Assembly (NCBI RefSeq): GCF_020281205.1
Contig: NZ_JACXZC010000003.1
Span: 1 to 64,000, forward strand
DNA length: 64,000 nucleotides
Origin: Empedobacter stercoris
GTDB taxonomy: Bacteria; Bacteroidota; Bacteroidia; Flavobacteriales; Weeksellaceae
Direction: 5' to 3'
The notes under the pieces were generated by a model, which had not been told where the DNA came from, searched no databases, and saw only the letters and a list, made by a program, of their open reading frames with translations. The translations under genes were made by a program, and so were the position numbers. Shown here in pieces: positions 1 to 8,120 of the stretch. The stretch's first letter is position 1, and each line of letters starts with the position of its first letter.

Positions 1-105
1 GCAAAAAGAAGGCAGTTGTATTTTCAAGAAAAAATAATAAATTTATAAACCAAACACTCTCTTAATTTTTAGAAAGAGGTGTCCAAATCATTTTGACAAC
101 GTACA
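1..105. other. Possible insertion or deletion junction that truncates the integrase
   Basis: The integrase frame breaks here. The adjoining DNA is very AT-rich and contains an imperfect inverted repeat, TGTCCAAATCATTTTGACA at about 90-108. This could be the tip of an insertion sequence whose body lies to the left, outside the window. No transposase is visible in the available bases, so this is inference only. Confidence 0.25.
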
Positions 106-600
106 TGCATGATCAACTTTATCGAGTCTGATATCTTCCACGTTATACTTATGTAATAAGAAATCCTTTAGATGTTTTAATGTAGTATCATACCGAACAA
201 TAGTTCCTGGAGCAAATTCTTTGTTTTCGAGTTTCTTAATTTGCTTGTTATGGTGTTCGAATATTGGAATAAGCATTCGGACTACTTCCTTTTTCTTATT
301 GGTTAAGAAATTTTTAATATCCTCCAATGTGAGATGTTCATCTCTTAAACTGTATTCGATTTCGAGGTTAACAATCTTCATTTTTAATACATCAAGGTAA
401 CCATTAATTGAACTGGCTTCTTGCGAACTTCCTTTGATTTTGGCATTTTTTGCATCCCAAGTCTTAGGATCTATATATTTTTTGGAACTAAATTCCCATC
501 GATTCCCATTGATTGTAATTCTTACATACAATGGAATTAAGCCTAGTTTATTAGCTTTCGTGCTTCTTGTATAGATGTGAAGCTTTAAATCTTGTTTCAT
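88..600 (-). pseudogene. Tyrosine integrase, N-terminal fragment (truncated)
   Basis: The 170-residue product looks like the front part of a Bacteroidetes phage-type tyrosine recombinase. Residues 1 to about 90 resemble the arm-DNA-binding domain (LHIYTRSTKANKLGLIPLYVRI, then a W-F-S-S-K block), and residues 100-165 resemble the start of the SAM-like core-binding domain (PGTIVRYDTTLKHLKDFL). The frame then ends abruptly after KVDHACTLSK, where family members continue into the core-binding and catalytic domains. The R-H-R-Y catalytic part is absent. The gene starts about 320 bp downstream of the 3' end of ssrA and on the same strand, the usual place for an integrase of an element inserted in tmRNA. 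It is probably inactive. The DNA beyond residue 165 looks unrelated, so an insertion or deletion junction lies near positions 88-105. Confidence 0.7.
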
Positions 601-923
601 TTGATCAATTTTTAATGGTTAGAAAAAAATTAATTAGTTATTGATTAAGAATCAAGATGTTCGATAAATGGACATGTTCGTGGTTAGGTTATAAAAAAGG
701 CTCTCCACATGCCCAAAAATAATGTTAAAGAATTCGTCTGTAGACCTGATGTATAAAAGGAATTTCAATTTTAGCGAGACCTTATTTATGAAAGTTTTTT
801 TAGGTCTCGATAAGGTCTCTCCAAATATGTCTATATATGTCCGCAAACGGTATATTATGGACATAAAAAAAGCCCTATTTCTACTGAAATAAGGCTTTTA
901 ACCGCTAATTGCTGTTAAAAAAG
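601..923. repeat. Repeat-rich spacer between integrase remnant and ssrA
   Basis: No convincing gene is present here. The spacer holds a perfect 10-bp inverted repeat, GAGACCTTAT at 776-785 and ATAAGGTCTC at 810-819, with an extra TAGGTCTCGA copy at 801-810 and a partial one (TAGACCTGAT) at 741-750. A second inverted pair, ATGTCC at 837-842 and GGACAT at 859-864, has a further GGACAT at 670-675. Clusters of short direct and inverted repeats next to an integrase gene are typical of recombinase arm-binding sites, but that role is inferred. The ssrA terminator occupies the right-hand end. Confidence 0.45.
866..900 (-). terminator. ssrA terminator
   Basis: Read on the minus strand, AAGCCTTATTTC pairs with GAAATAGGGCTT around a GTA loop, followed by a run of T. 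It lies just downstream of the tmRNA 3' end. Confidence 0.8.
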
Positions 924-1318
924 TGGAGCTGGCGGGATTCGAACCCGCGTCCAAACAAGCAACAAATAAGCTTTCTACATGTTTAGTCTATTCTTAATTT
1001 TCGACGAAATCCTGAGAACAAACACTCTGTCATTCGCTTATCATCTAAAATCTCGAAACCTATCCGATGCACTAAGGTTTCTATTCTTACTTTCCCGTGT
1101 TCCTTTATCAAACGCCGTAAGTCAAGGCTTTTGAGGAACATTCAGCTTCTATACCTTGTATAGACGTGGCGAATTCTTACTAAAATTCAGAATTATGCAG
1201 CTAAAGCGTACTCTTCGTTGCCAGTTAAAAAGTTGAAGTGCCTGATTAAAGTGAGTACACAACCTATCACTACATGCTTACTTACCCATTGGCCCTGCTG
1301 TCAAAACCAGTCAGCCCC
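924..1318 (-). ncRNA. ssrA: tmRNA
   Basis: This is transfer-messenger RNA, which rescues stalled ribosomes together with SmpB. The 5' end GGGGCTGACTGGTTTTGACA and the 3' end GGTTCGAATCCCGCCAGCTCC show the tRNA-like domain, and GGGGCTG pairs with CAGCTCC (one G-U). The T-arm GGTTCGAATCC is canonical. The tag reading frame at 1193-1222 decodes as GNEEYALAA followed by TAA, with GGC as the likely resume codon; the -ALAA end is the usual protease signal. The discriminator A is followed by CTT in the DNA, so the CCA tail is not encoded. The next gene downstream is an integrase remnant, consistent with use of the ssrA 3' end as an attachment site. Confidence 0.96.
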
Positions 1319-1355
1319 TTTTTAGTAAATGGTCAATTCAATAATTGACGGATGC

Positions 1356-1363
1356 CAAATGTA
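1356..1363 (-). promoter_or_regulatory. Candidate -7 box for ssrA
   Basis: The minus strand reads TACATTTG, which fits the Bacteroidetes TAnnTTTG -7 consensus. It would start transcription about 30 nt before the mature tmRNA 5' end. No well-spaced -33 element is visible. Confidence 0.4.
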
Positions 1364-1460
1364 CAAATTTTATACCAAATAGAATTAACTTTTTCTAAAC
1401 ATACTTATTCAATATAAATTTTTAAATTAGAACAAGTAAAAAATTTAAAAACACAAAAAT

Positions 1461-2966
1461 ATGTCAAATTTAGTAAATCTACCAGCTTTCAAAGCGCACT
1501 ATGACAATTATATTAATGGAAAATTTACGGCACCAAAATCAGGAAAATATTTTGATGTTGTGACACCATTAACAGGAAAAGTTTTCACACAAGCTGCACA
1601 TTCATCTGAAGATGATATAAGTTTAGCTGTTGATGCAGCACACGAAGCTTTTAAATCTTGGAGTCAAACTTCTGCAACAGAAAGGAGTTTAATCTTAAAT
1701 AAAATAGCTGATCGAATGGAGCAACATTTACAAGATATTGCTGCTGTAGAAACATATGATAATGGAAAACCTGTTCGCGAAACATTAAATGCAGATATTC
1801 CTTTAGCAATTGATCATTTCAGATATTTTGCTTCTGTAATTCGTGCTGAAGAAGGTTCTTTAAATGAACTTGATAAAGATACAGTTTCGATTATTGTTCA
1901 TGAACCAATTGGTGTAGTGGCGCAAATTATTCCTTGGAATTTTCCAATCTTAATGGCTGTTTGGAAATTAGCTCCAGCTTTAGCTGCGGGGAATTGTATC
2001 GTATTAAAACCAGCCGAATCAACACCTATTTCAATATTATTCTTAATTGAAATCATTGGCGATTTATTGCCTCCAGGTGTTTTGAATATTGTGAATGGTT
2101 TTGGAAGTGAGTTAGGTCGTGCATTGGTTACAAATCCGAAAATATCTAAAGCTGCTTTTACGGGTTCTACTGCAACAGGTCGTTTTGTAATGCAGTATGC
2201 AACAGAAAATATTATTCCAGTTACATTAGAATTAGGAGGCAAATCGCCTAATGTGTTCTTTGAGTCGGTAATGGATCATGATGATGATTTTCTGGATAAA
2301 GCGATTGAGGGAGCTGTATTGTTTGCTTTGAACCAAGGTGAAATTTGTACATGCCCTTCTCGTTTATTAATTCAAGAATCTATTTACGAGAAATTTATTG
2401 CTCGAGTTGTAGAACGTGTAAACGCCATTAAAGCAGGAAACCCACTTGATCCAGAAACAATGATTGGTGCTCAAGCGTCACAAATTCAATATGATAAAAT
2501 TTTAGGTTATATTAAACTTGGTAAAGAAGAAGGTGCAGAAGTATTAACAGGTGGAGATGCGAATCATTTACAAGGAGATATCGAAAACGGATACTATATC
2601 AAACCAACTTTGTTAAAAGGTCATAATAAAATGCGTGTTTTCCAAGAAGAAATTTTTGGACCTGTTTTAGCTGTAACTACTTTTAAGGATGAGGCTGAAG
2701 CGATTGCAATTGCCAATGATACGATTTATGGATTAGGTGCCGGAGTTTGGACAAGAGATGCACATCAGTTGTACCAAGTTCCAAGAGCAATTCAGGCAGG
2801 TCGTGTTTGGGTAAATCAATACCATAGCTATCCTGCAGGTGCTCCATTTGGTGGATATAAATTGTCGGGTATTGGTCGCGAAAATCATAAAATGATGTTA
2901 GATCATTATCGTCAAACAAAAAATATGTTAGTTTCTTATAGTAAAAAGAAATTAGGATTCTTTTAA
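1461..2966 (+). CDS. NAD(P)-dependent aldehyde dehydrogenase, ExaC/AldB type
   Basis: The protein oxidises aldehydes to carboxylic acids in the cytoplasm. It has 501 residues, the normal length for the aldehyde dehydrogenase superfamily. The general-base Glu sits in [11 protein letters not shown] (about residue 257). The nucleophile is Cys296 in [12 protein letters not shown], a motif characteristic of the ExaC/AldB/ThcA acetaldehyde dehydrogenase group rather than of betaine aldehyde dehydrogenases. The C-terminal [10 protein letters not shown] block is also present. ATG follows an A-rich leader. A DUF779 gene begins immediately after the stop, an association commonly seen with this subgroup, and the two should be co-transcribed. 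The exact substrate cannot be told; acetaldehyde or other short aliphatic aldehydes are likely. Confidence 0.92.
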   Translation: MSNLVNLPAFKAHYDNYINGKFTAPKSGKYFDVVTPLTGKVFTQAAHSSEDDISLAVDAAHEAFKSWSQTSATERSLILNKIADRMEQHLQDIAAVETYDNGKPVRETLNADIPLAIDHFRYFASVIRAEEGSLNELDKDTVSIIVHEPIGVVAQIIPWNFPILMAVWKLAPALAAGNCIVLKPAESTPISILFLIEIIGDLLPPGVLNIVNGFGSELGRALVTNPKISKAAFTGSTATGRFVMQYATENIIPVTLELGGKSPNVFFESVMDHDDDFLDKAIEGAVLFALNQGEICTCPSRLLIQESIYEKFIARVVERVNAIKAGNPLDPETMIGAQASQIQYDKILGYIKLGKEEGAEVLTGGDANHLQGDIENGYYIKPTLLKGHNKMRVFQEEIFGPVLAVTTFKDEAEAIAIANDTIYGLGAGVWTRDAHQLYQVPRAIQAGRVWVNQYHSYPAGAPFGGYKLSGIGRENHKMMLDHYRQTKNMLVSYSKKKLGFF

Positions 2967-2999
2967 TAGAACATGATCAAATCATCTAAAAAAAACAAT

Positions 3000-3371
3000 A
3001 TGAAAAGAGTGGATGCAACAGAAAAAGCGAAAAATCTTCTTCAAGAATTGAAAGAAAAGTATGGTGATTTGATGCTTTATCAAGCTGGTGGTTGTTGTGA
3101 AGGAACACAGCCGCAATGTTTTAGAAAAGGCGAATATTATCTTCGTTATAAAGATGTTTGTATTGGAGAGATTGACAATGTCGAATTTTGGGTGGATAAA
3201 GATTTATTTGAATATTGGAAATATGCTCATTTCGAATTAGATGTAATTGAAGCAATTGGAGCAGGAGGATTTTCGTTAGAAGTTCCGCTTGGAAAAACAT
3301 TCAAAGTTAATTATACGCTTTTTACGCAAGATGAACTTGGTCGGTTAGAAGATGTCAAAACCAATTTATAA
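3000..3371 (+). CDS. DUF779 domain protein
   Basis: This is a small cytoplasmic protein of 123 residues from the DUF779 family. Diagnostic blocks are LMLYQAGGCCEGTQPQCF, with a CC pair and a third Cys, and FEYWKYAHFELDVI near the middle. I chose the ATG at 3000 (MKRVDATEKA), because family members begin close to that point; an in-frame ATG at 2973 would add nine lysine-rich residues. It follows the aldehyde dehydrogenase gene by 33 bp, and this pairing is common in bacteria, which suggests an accessory role in aldehyde oxidation. The biochemical function is not established. The conserved cysteines could bind a metal or react with aldehyde; that is inference. Confidence 0.88.
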   Translation: MKRVDATEKAKNLLQELKEKYGDLMLYQAGGCCEGTQPQCFRKGEYYLRYKDVCIGEIDNVEFWVDKDLFEYWKYAHFELDVIEAIGAGGFSLEVPLGKTFKVNYTLFTQDELGRLEDVKTNL

Positions 3372-3375
3372 TAGA

Positions 3376-3408
3376 AAAAGCCATTTGCAATGCAAATGGC
3401 TTTTGTAT
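3376..3408. terminator. Bidirectional terminator between DUF779 gene and gltX
   Basis: AAAAGCCATTTGC pairs perfectly with GCAAATGGCTTTT around a 3-nt loop. It serves convergent genes on both strands. Confidence 0.85.
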
Positions 3409-3425
3409 TTATGATAGAAATAATA

Positions 3426-4934
3426 TTATCCTAAAACTTCAATTGCCTTGTTGATACGTGCAATAGTTTCATCTTTTCCTAAAATTGACATAATTACAGG
3501 AACATCAGGTCCTTGTAACGCACCAACTAAACTAAGACGTAAAGGCATTCCAATTTTACCAAACCCAATTTCTTGAGTTGTAACAAAATTAGCCATCGCA
3601 TCGTGTAGTGTTTCAGCATCAAATTCAGACGAATTTAAAACTTCAATAAATTTATTCAAAATCTCTTTCGAATCTTCTTTCCACGCTTTTTTAGACGCTT
3701 TTTCTTCGTATGATGTAGGAGCTATATAAAAGAATTGTCCTTGATCGAAAATATCTTTTACAAAATTTGCTCTTTCTTTTAATAATTCTACAACTTTTGC
3801 ATCCAGAGAAGCGTCTGCTTCAATTCCATTTTCTTTCAAAACTTCCTCAAAAGATGGTAATAATTCTTCAACAGATTTTAGTTGTAAATATTGATGATTG
3901 AACCAAGTTGCTTTTTCTGGAGAAAAACGAGCGCCTGATTTCGAAACTTTTTCTAATGAAAACAATTGAATTAATTCATCCATCGTAAAAATCTCTTGAT
4001 CTGTTCCAGAATTCCAACCTAATAAGGCTAACATATTCAATACCGCATCTGGAAAATAGCCTTCTTGTTTATATCCTTTTGCAATTCCCTCTTCAGTTTT
4101 CCATTCCATTGGAAATACAGGGAATCCGTGTTTGTCTCCATCACGTTTACTCAATTTTCCTTTTCCTTCTGGTTTTAAGATTAATGGTAAATGAGCAAAG
4201 CGAGGTGCTTCCCAACCAAAACCATCATATAATAATTCGTGCAACGCCATAGATGGTAACCACTCTTCACCACGAATCACATGTGTAATTCCCATCAAAT
4301 GGTCATCTACAATATTTGCTAAATGATAGGTTGGCATTCCGTCTGATTTGAACAATACTTTATCGTCTAATGTAGAGGCATCAATCGAGATTTTTCCACG
4401 AATCATATCATCCAATAGAACTGTACGCGAATCATCAATTTTGAAACGAACAACATAAGGTGTTTCATTTTCAATTAATTCTGTTGTCTCAGCTTCTGTC
4501 AACGACAACGAGTTTTTTAAGTTTCCTCTTGTTGACCAATTATAGATAAAAGTTTCTTTATTTTCTTCTGCTTTTGCACGAGCTGCATCTAATTCTTCAG
4601 CTGTATCAAATGCATAATACGCTTTTCCATTCGTTAACAATTCGTCTACATATTTTTTGTAGATTTCTTTGCGTTCTGATTGACGATAAGGTCCTAAATC
4701 TCCTCCAAAACCAACGCCCTCATCTGGTGTTAGACCTAACCATTTCAGCGAATCAATAATATATTGCTCAGCACCTTCTACATAACGTGTTTGGTCTGTG
4801 TCCTCAATTCTTAATAAGAATTTCCCATTATTATGTTTTGCGAAAAGATAATTGTATAACGCTGTACGGACTCCTCCGATGTGTAAAGCACCTGTTGGAC
4901 TTGGCGCAAATCTTACACGAACTTCTTTTGCCAT
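3426..4934 (-). CDS. gltX: Glutamate--tRNA ligase
   Basis: This class I aminoacyl-tRNA synthetase charges tRNA-Glu. The Rossmann-fold start is clear (VRVRFAPSPTGALHIGGVRT), with the HIGH-type motif HIGG at residues 18-21 and the KMSKS-type motif KLSKRDG near residue 259. The length of 502 residues is normal. I placed the start at the ATG of MAKEVRVRF (4934); an ATG three codons upstream is possible but adds only MIT. A -7 box (TAAATTTG) lies on the minus strand at 4952-4959. The gene is monocistronic: it converges with the DUF779 gene and diverges from the hydrolase gene. Whether it also mischarges tRNA-Gln cannot be decided from this window. Confidence 0.97.
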   Translation of the reverse strand: MAKEVRVRFAPSPTGALHIGGVRTALYNYLFAKHNNGKFLLRIEDTDQTRYVEGAEQYIIDSLKWLGLTPDEGVGFGGDLGPYRQSERKEIYKKYVDELLTNGKAYYAFDTAEELDAARAKAEENKETFIYNWSTRGNLKNSLSLTEAETTELIENETPYVVRFKIDDSRTVLLDDMIRGKISIDASTLDDKVLFKSDGMPTYHLANIVDDHLMGITHVIRGEEWLPSMALHELLYDGFGWEAPRFAHLPLILKPEGKGKLSKRDGDKHGFPVFPMEWKTEEGIAKGYKQEGYFPDAVLNMLALLGWNSGTDQEIFTMDELIQLFSLEKVSKSGARFSPEKATWFNHQYLQLKSVEELLPSFEEVLKENGIEADASLDAKVVELLKERANFVKDIFDQGQFFYIAPTSYEEKASKKAWKEDSKEILNKFIEVLNSSEFDAETLHDAMANFVTTQEIGFGKIGMPLRLSLVGALQGPDVPVIMSILGKDETIARINKAIEVLG

Positions 4935-4951
4935 TGTAATCAAAATTTTTG

Positions 4952-4959
4952 CAAATTTA
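4952..4959 (-). promoter_or_regulatory. Candidate -7 box for gltX
   Basis: TAAATTTG on the minus strand, 17 nt before the chosen ATG, fits the Bacteroidetes -7 consensus. Confidence 0.5.
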
Positions 4960-5052
4960 AGCTGTTCAAAACTATATTGGATATTTATTTCAATAATATT
5001 CTATTTTTTTATCTTCGTTAAATCATTGAAACAATTTTAGAAACCACAAATT

Positions 5053-5922
5053 ATGAAATTATATACGATAGAAACAGGAAATTTTAAATTAGACGGAGGT
5101 GCCATGTTTGGAATCGTTCCGAAATCTATTTGGAATAAAACAAATCCTGCTGATGACCGCAATTTGATAGATCTTGCCATGCGCTGTTTGTTGATAGAAG
5201 ATGGCGAACGATTAATCTTAATCGATACCGGAATAGGAAATAAACAAGATGCAAAATTCTTTGGGTTTTATTATTTATGGGGCGATTTTTCATTGGATAA
5301 TTCTTTAGCGAAACACGGTTTTCATCGTGACGATGTTACGGATGTTTTTTTAACACATTTACATTTTGATCATTGTGGAGGTGCAATTCAGTACAACAAA
5401 GAGAAAGATTATCTGGAAGCTTCTTTCAAAAATGCAAAATTTTGGTCGAATGCCAATCATTGGAATTGGGCAGTACATCCAAATCCGAGAGAAAAAGCGT
5501 CTTTCTTAAAAGAGAATATAGTACCATTACAAGAAAGTGGACAATTAAATTTTATTGATTTACCACAAAATGGTTCAATATTAGAAAATTCTCCGCTTGG
5601 TTTTGATATTCTATTCGTAGATGGTCATACCGAAAAACAAATGTTGCCTATCATCACTTATAAAGGAAAAAAAATAGTGTATATCGCAGATTTAATCCCA
5701 ACTGTAGGGCATATTCCGTTAATTTATGTGATTGGGTATGATACAAGACCTTTAATAACATTAGAAGAAAAAGATGCTTTTTTGAAAAAAGCAGTTGAAA
5801 ATGATTATATTTTGTTTTTTGAACACGATCATGTCAATGAATTGGCAACCTTAAAATTAACCGAGAAAGGTATTAGGTTAGATCAAGCTTATTCATTTTC
5901 AGAAGTTTTTGATTCGATTTAA
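5053..5922 (+). CDS. Metallo-beta-lactamase-fold hydrolase
   Basis: This is a probable dinuclear-zinc hydrolase of 289 residues. The signature THLHFDHCGG (HxHxDH) lies near residue 102, followed by a later metal-ligand Asp/His block in FVDGHTEKQMLP, an IADLIP segment, and a C-terminal FEHDHVNE His. There is no signal peptide. The layout resembles the AHL-lactonase-like and YtnP-like branch of COG0491, but substrate specificity cannot be read from these motifs. The gene stands alone, divergent from gltX and upstream of the ricT promoter. Confidence 0.85.
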   Translation: MKLYTIETGNFKLDGGAMFGIVPKSIWNKTNPADDRNLIDLAMRCLLIEDGERLILIDTGIGNKQDAKFFGFYYLWGDFSLDNSLAKHGFHRDDVTDVFLTHLHFDHCGGAIQYNKEKDYLEASFKNAKFWSNANHWNWAVHPNPREKASFLKENIVPLQESGQLNFIDLPQNGSILENSPLGFDILFVDGHTEKQMLPIITYKGKKIVYIADLIPTVGHIPLIYVIGYDTRPLITLEEKDAFLKKAVENDYILFFEHDHVNELATLKLTEKGIRLDQAYSFSEVFDSI

Positions 5923-5972
5923 ATTCGAAAACTTAACCGAAATGATTTCACAAATTCAGAAAAATATTTTCA

Positions 5973-5980
5973 TACCTTTG
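5973..5980 (+). promoter_or_regulatory. Candidate -7 box for ricT-gldH-PBP1A
   Basis: TACCTTTG, 24 nt before the ricT ATG, matches TAnnTTTG. No strong -33 box is visible. Confidence 0.5.
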
Positions 5981-6004
5981 TGTTGTCATTAAAAAAATAG
6001 AAGC

Positions 6005-7669
6005 ATGGGATGTGGATCTTGTGGAACTTCTAATGGCCTTCCGAAAGGATGTAACAATAATGGTGCTTGTGGCACTGATGGTTGTGGAAAATTATCAGTT
6101 TTTGATTGGTTATCGAATATGCAACTTCCTAATGGACAAGAAAAGTTCAACTTTGTGGAAGTTCGTTTCAAAAACGATCGAAAGTTTTATTATAAAAACG
6201 AAAACAACATATCTCTAAATATTGGCGATGTAATCGCTGTTGAAGGAACACCTGGTCATGATATCGGGGTTGTTACACTTACGGGTGAGCTTGTTAGAAT
6301 CCAAATGAAAAAGAAGAATCTTTCGTGGACTGCGGAAGATGTCAAAAAGGTTTATCGTAAAGCGAACCAAAAAGATATCGAAACTTGGATAGAGTTTCGT
6401 GATAGAGAAAAACAAACAATGGTAGATTCTCGAATTATGGCTAAAAACCTTAATTTGGAAATGAAAATTTGTGATGTTGAGTACCAAGGAGATGGAGCGA
6501 AAGTGACATTTTATTATACAGCAGAAGGACGTGTCGATTTTCGTCAATTAATCAAAGATTACGCTGGTAAATTTGGCGTAAGAATAGAGATGAAACAAAT
6601 TGGTTACCGTCAAGAAGCTGCAAAAGTAGGAGGAATCGGTTCTTGTGGACGCGAGTTATGTTGTTCGACTTGGTTAACAGATTTCCGTTCTGTTAGTACA
6701 GCTGCAGCACGTTATCAACAATTATCAATCAATTCTCAGAAATTAGCTGGACAGTGTGGGAAACTAAAATGTTGTTTAAATTTTGAATTAGATTCATATT
6801 TAGATGCATTGAATCATTTTCCATCAATGGAAAGTCGATTCGAAACTGAAAAAGGTTGGGCACATTGTGTGAAAGTAGATGTTTTCAAGAAAGAAATGTG
6901 GTTTGCTTATGACAAAGGTGGAATTATTTGGTATAAATTTTCTGTAGATGATATTCAAGAATTTTTAGCGATGACAGCTAAAGGTAAAAAAACCGAGCCT
7001 TTAGAAGACTTAGCGAAAAATGTAGAAGAATCAAAACCAGATTTTTCTGATGTTATTGGAGAAGATTCATTAGAACGTTTTGAACGCAAAGAAAAACAGA
7101 ACAAAAAACGTAAACGAATTAATAAGAACAATCAACATTCTGGAAACGAAAAAGTTGCTGCTAATGCGAATAATCTAAAATCTCAGAAGGCAAAACAAAA
7201 ACAGCCTAATGAAGCAAAAGATAAAACGAATCGTCCTGAAAATAAACAAGGTAAGAATCCAAATCAGTCGAAAAAGAATAATCAAACAAGACCGAATAAA
7301 AATTCGAACCCTAATCCGAATCAGCAATCAAATCAGCCAAAAGAGAAGCGTAAGCCAACTCAGGCGAATGAGCAACAAGCTCAACCTAATACTGATCAAC
7401 AAAAACCGCAAGGAAATAATCGAAATCGCAATCAACAAAAGCGAAAACCGAATAATCCGAGCAATAATAGCCAAGAAAACAATCAGGCTAATCAGTTAAC
7501 TCAACAACCTAAAAAACAGCCTCAGCAAAATAACCAAAATACTGAGCAAAATCCGAAAACGAAGGAGGAGAATTCAACAAATAATTCTCAACCTAATCCA
7601 AATAAATCGAAAAATCGAAATAAAAAAAGATTTAATCGTGGACCAAAACCAGATGATACGCAACAGTAG
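6005..7669 (+). CDS. ricT: PSP1-domain protein, RicT/YaaT family, with long N/Q/K-rich tail
   Basis: The gene encodes 554 residues. The N-terminus is Cys-rich (MGCGSCGTSN, then four more Cys up to residue 28). The PSP1 core spans about residues 50-330 and contains the paired cysteine motifs CGRELCCSTWL and CGKLKCCLNFE. In Bacillus the RicT-RicA-RicF complex carries Fe-S clusters and affects RNA processing and development; a similar role here is inferred. From about residue 355 to the end the protein becomes a low-complexity Asn/Gln/Lys/Pro tail of some 200 residues, probably disordered. It overlaps gldH and heads the ricT-gldH-PBP1A run, an order I recall from Flavobacteriia. The poorly conserved tail might bind RNA through its basic charge. 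Confidence 0.88.
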   Translation: MGCGSCGTSNGLPKGCNNNGACGTDGCGKLSVFDWLSNMQLPNGQEKFNFVEVRFKNDRKFYYKNENNISLNIGDVIAVEGTPGHDIGVVTLTGELVRIQMKKKNLSWTAEDVKKVYRKANQKDIETWIEFRDREKQTMVDSRIMAKNLNLEMKICDVEYQGDGAKVTFYYTAEGRVDFRQLIKDYAGKFGVRIEMKQIGYRQEAAKVGGIGSCGRELCCSTWLTDFRSVSTAAARYQQLSINSQKLAGQCGKLKCCLNFELDSYLDALNHFPSMESRFETEKGWAHCVKVDVFKKEMWFAYDKGGIIWYKFSVDDIQEFLAMTAKGKKTEPLEDLAKNVEESKPDFSDVIGEDSLERFERKEKQNKKRKRINKNNQHSGNEKVAANANNLKSQKAKQKQPNEAKDKTNRPENKQGKNPNQSKKNNQTRPNKNSNPNPNQQSNQPKEKRKPTQANEQQAQPNTDQQKPQGNNRNRNQQKRKPNNPSNNSQENNQANQLTQQPKKQPQQNNQNTEQNPKTKEENSTNNSQPNPNKSKNRNKKRFNRGPKPDDTQQ

Positions 7670-8114
7670 TTTGCTTTTTATTTTAGTCTTTTTGTTGTTT
7701 AGCTGCGAAGCAAAACATTATTATCAAGACACAAAAAATGTGAAAGATGAATGGAAAAGTGATCAACCTCAAATATTTACATTTGAGGTGAATGATCCAA
7801 AACCATCAGCTGTTAACATTGGATTTGTCTTAAGAAATAATACGTCGTATGAATATAGTAACTTATATTTGTTCACGAAATTCATCGATCCAAAAGGCAA
7901 CGAAATGATTGATACTTTGCAGTATTACATTGCAAATCCTGATGGTAGTTGGATTGGAAAAGGAATGACAACAAAAGAAATGATGTTGGTTTACCGCGAA
8001 AATTTACCAATAAAAGACTCTGGTCGCTATCAACTAAAAGTTTGGCAAGGTATGCGAACAAAGAATTTGAAAGGAATCGAAGACATTAGTTTGATTGTTG
8101 ATAAAGCTGAATAA
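7653..8114 (+). CDS. gldH: Gliding motility lipoprotein GldH
   Basis: This lipoprotein is one of the Gld proteins required for gliding and type IX secretion in Flavobacterium. The sequence starts MIRNSSLLFILVFLLFSC, a lipoprotein signal with the lipobox LFSC. The body (HYYQDTKNVKDEW, then INIGFVLRNNTSYEYSNLYLF-like strands and a GKGMTTKEMML block) fits GldH in sequence and length (153 residues). I chose the ATG at 7653, which overlaps the end of ricT by 17 bp; a GTG at 7638 is in frame but would add five polar residues before the signal peptide. Its presence does not by itself prove gliding, since many non-gliding Flavobacteriia keep the T9SS-linked gld genes. Confidence 0.88.
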   Translation: MIRNSSLLFILVFLLFSCEAKHYYQDTKNVKDEWKSDQPQIFTFEVNDPKPSAVNIGFVLRNNTSYEYSNLYLFTKFIDPKGNEMIDTLQYYIANPDGSWIGKGMTTKEMMLVYRENLPIKDSGRYQLKVWQGMRTKNLKGIEDISLIVDKAE

Positions 8115-8120
8115 AACAGA

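Noticed and set aside
652-864. 70-residue minus-strand reading frame between integrase remnant and ssrA
   Set aside because: It runs across the GAGACCTTA and GGACAT repeats, has no recognisable domain and no clear ribosome site. It is better explained as spacer DNA.
1898-2242. 114-residue antisense frame within the aldehyde dehydrogenase gene
   Set aside because: The sense gene is complete and strongly conserved; the antisense product resembles nothing.
7209-7499. 96-residue frame inside the ricT tail
   Set aside because: It is a shadow frame produced by the repetitive AAT/CAA/AAA codons of the low-complexity tail.
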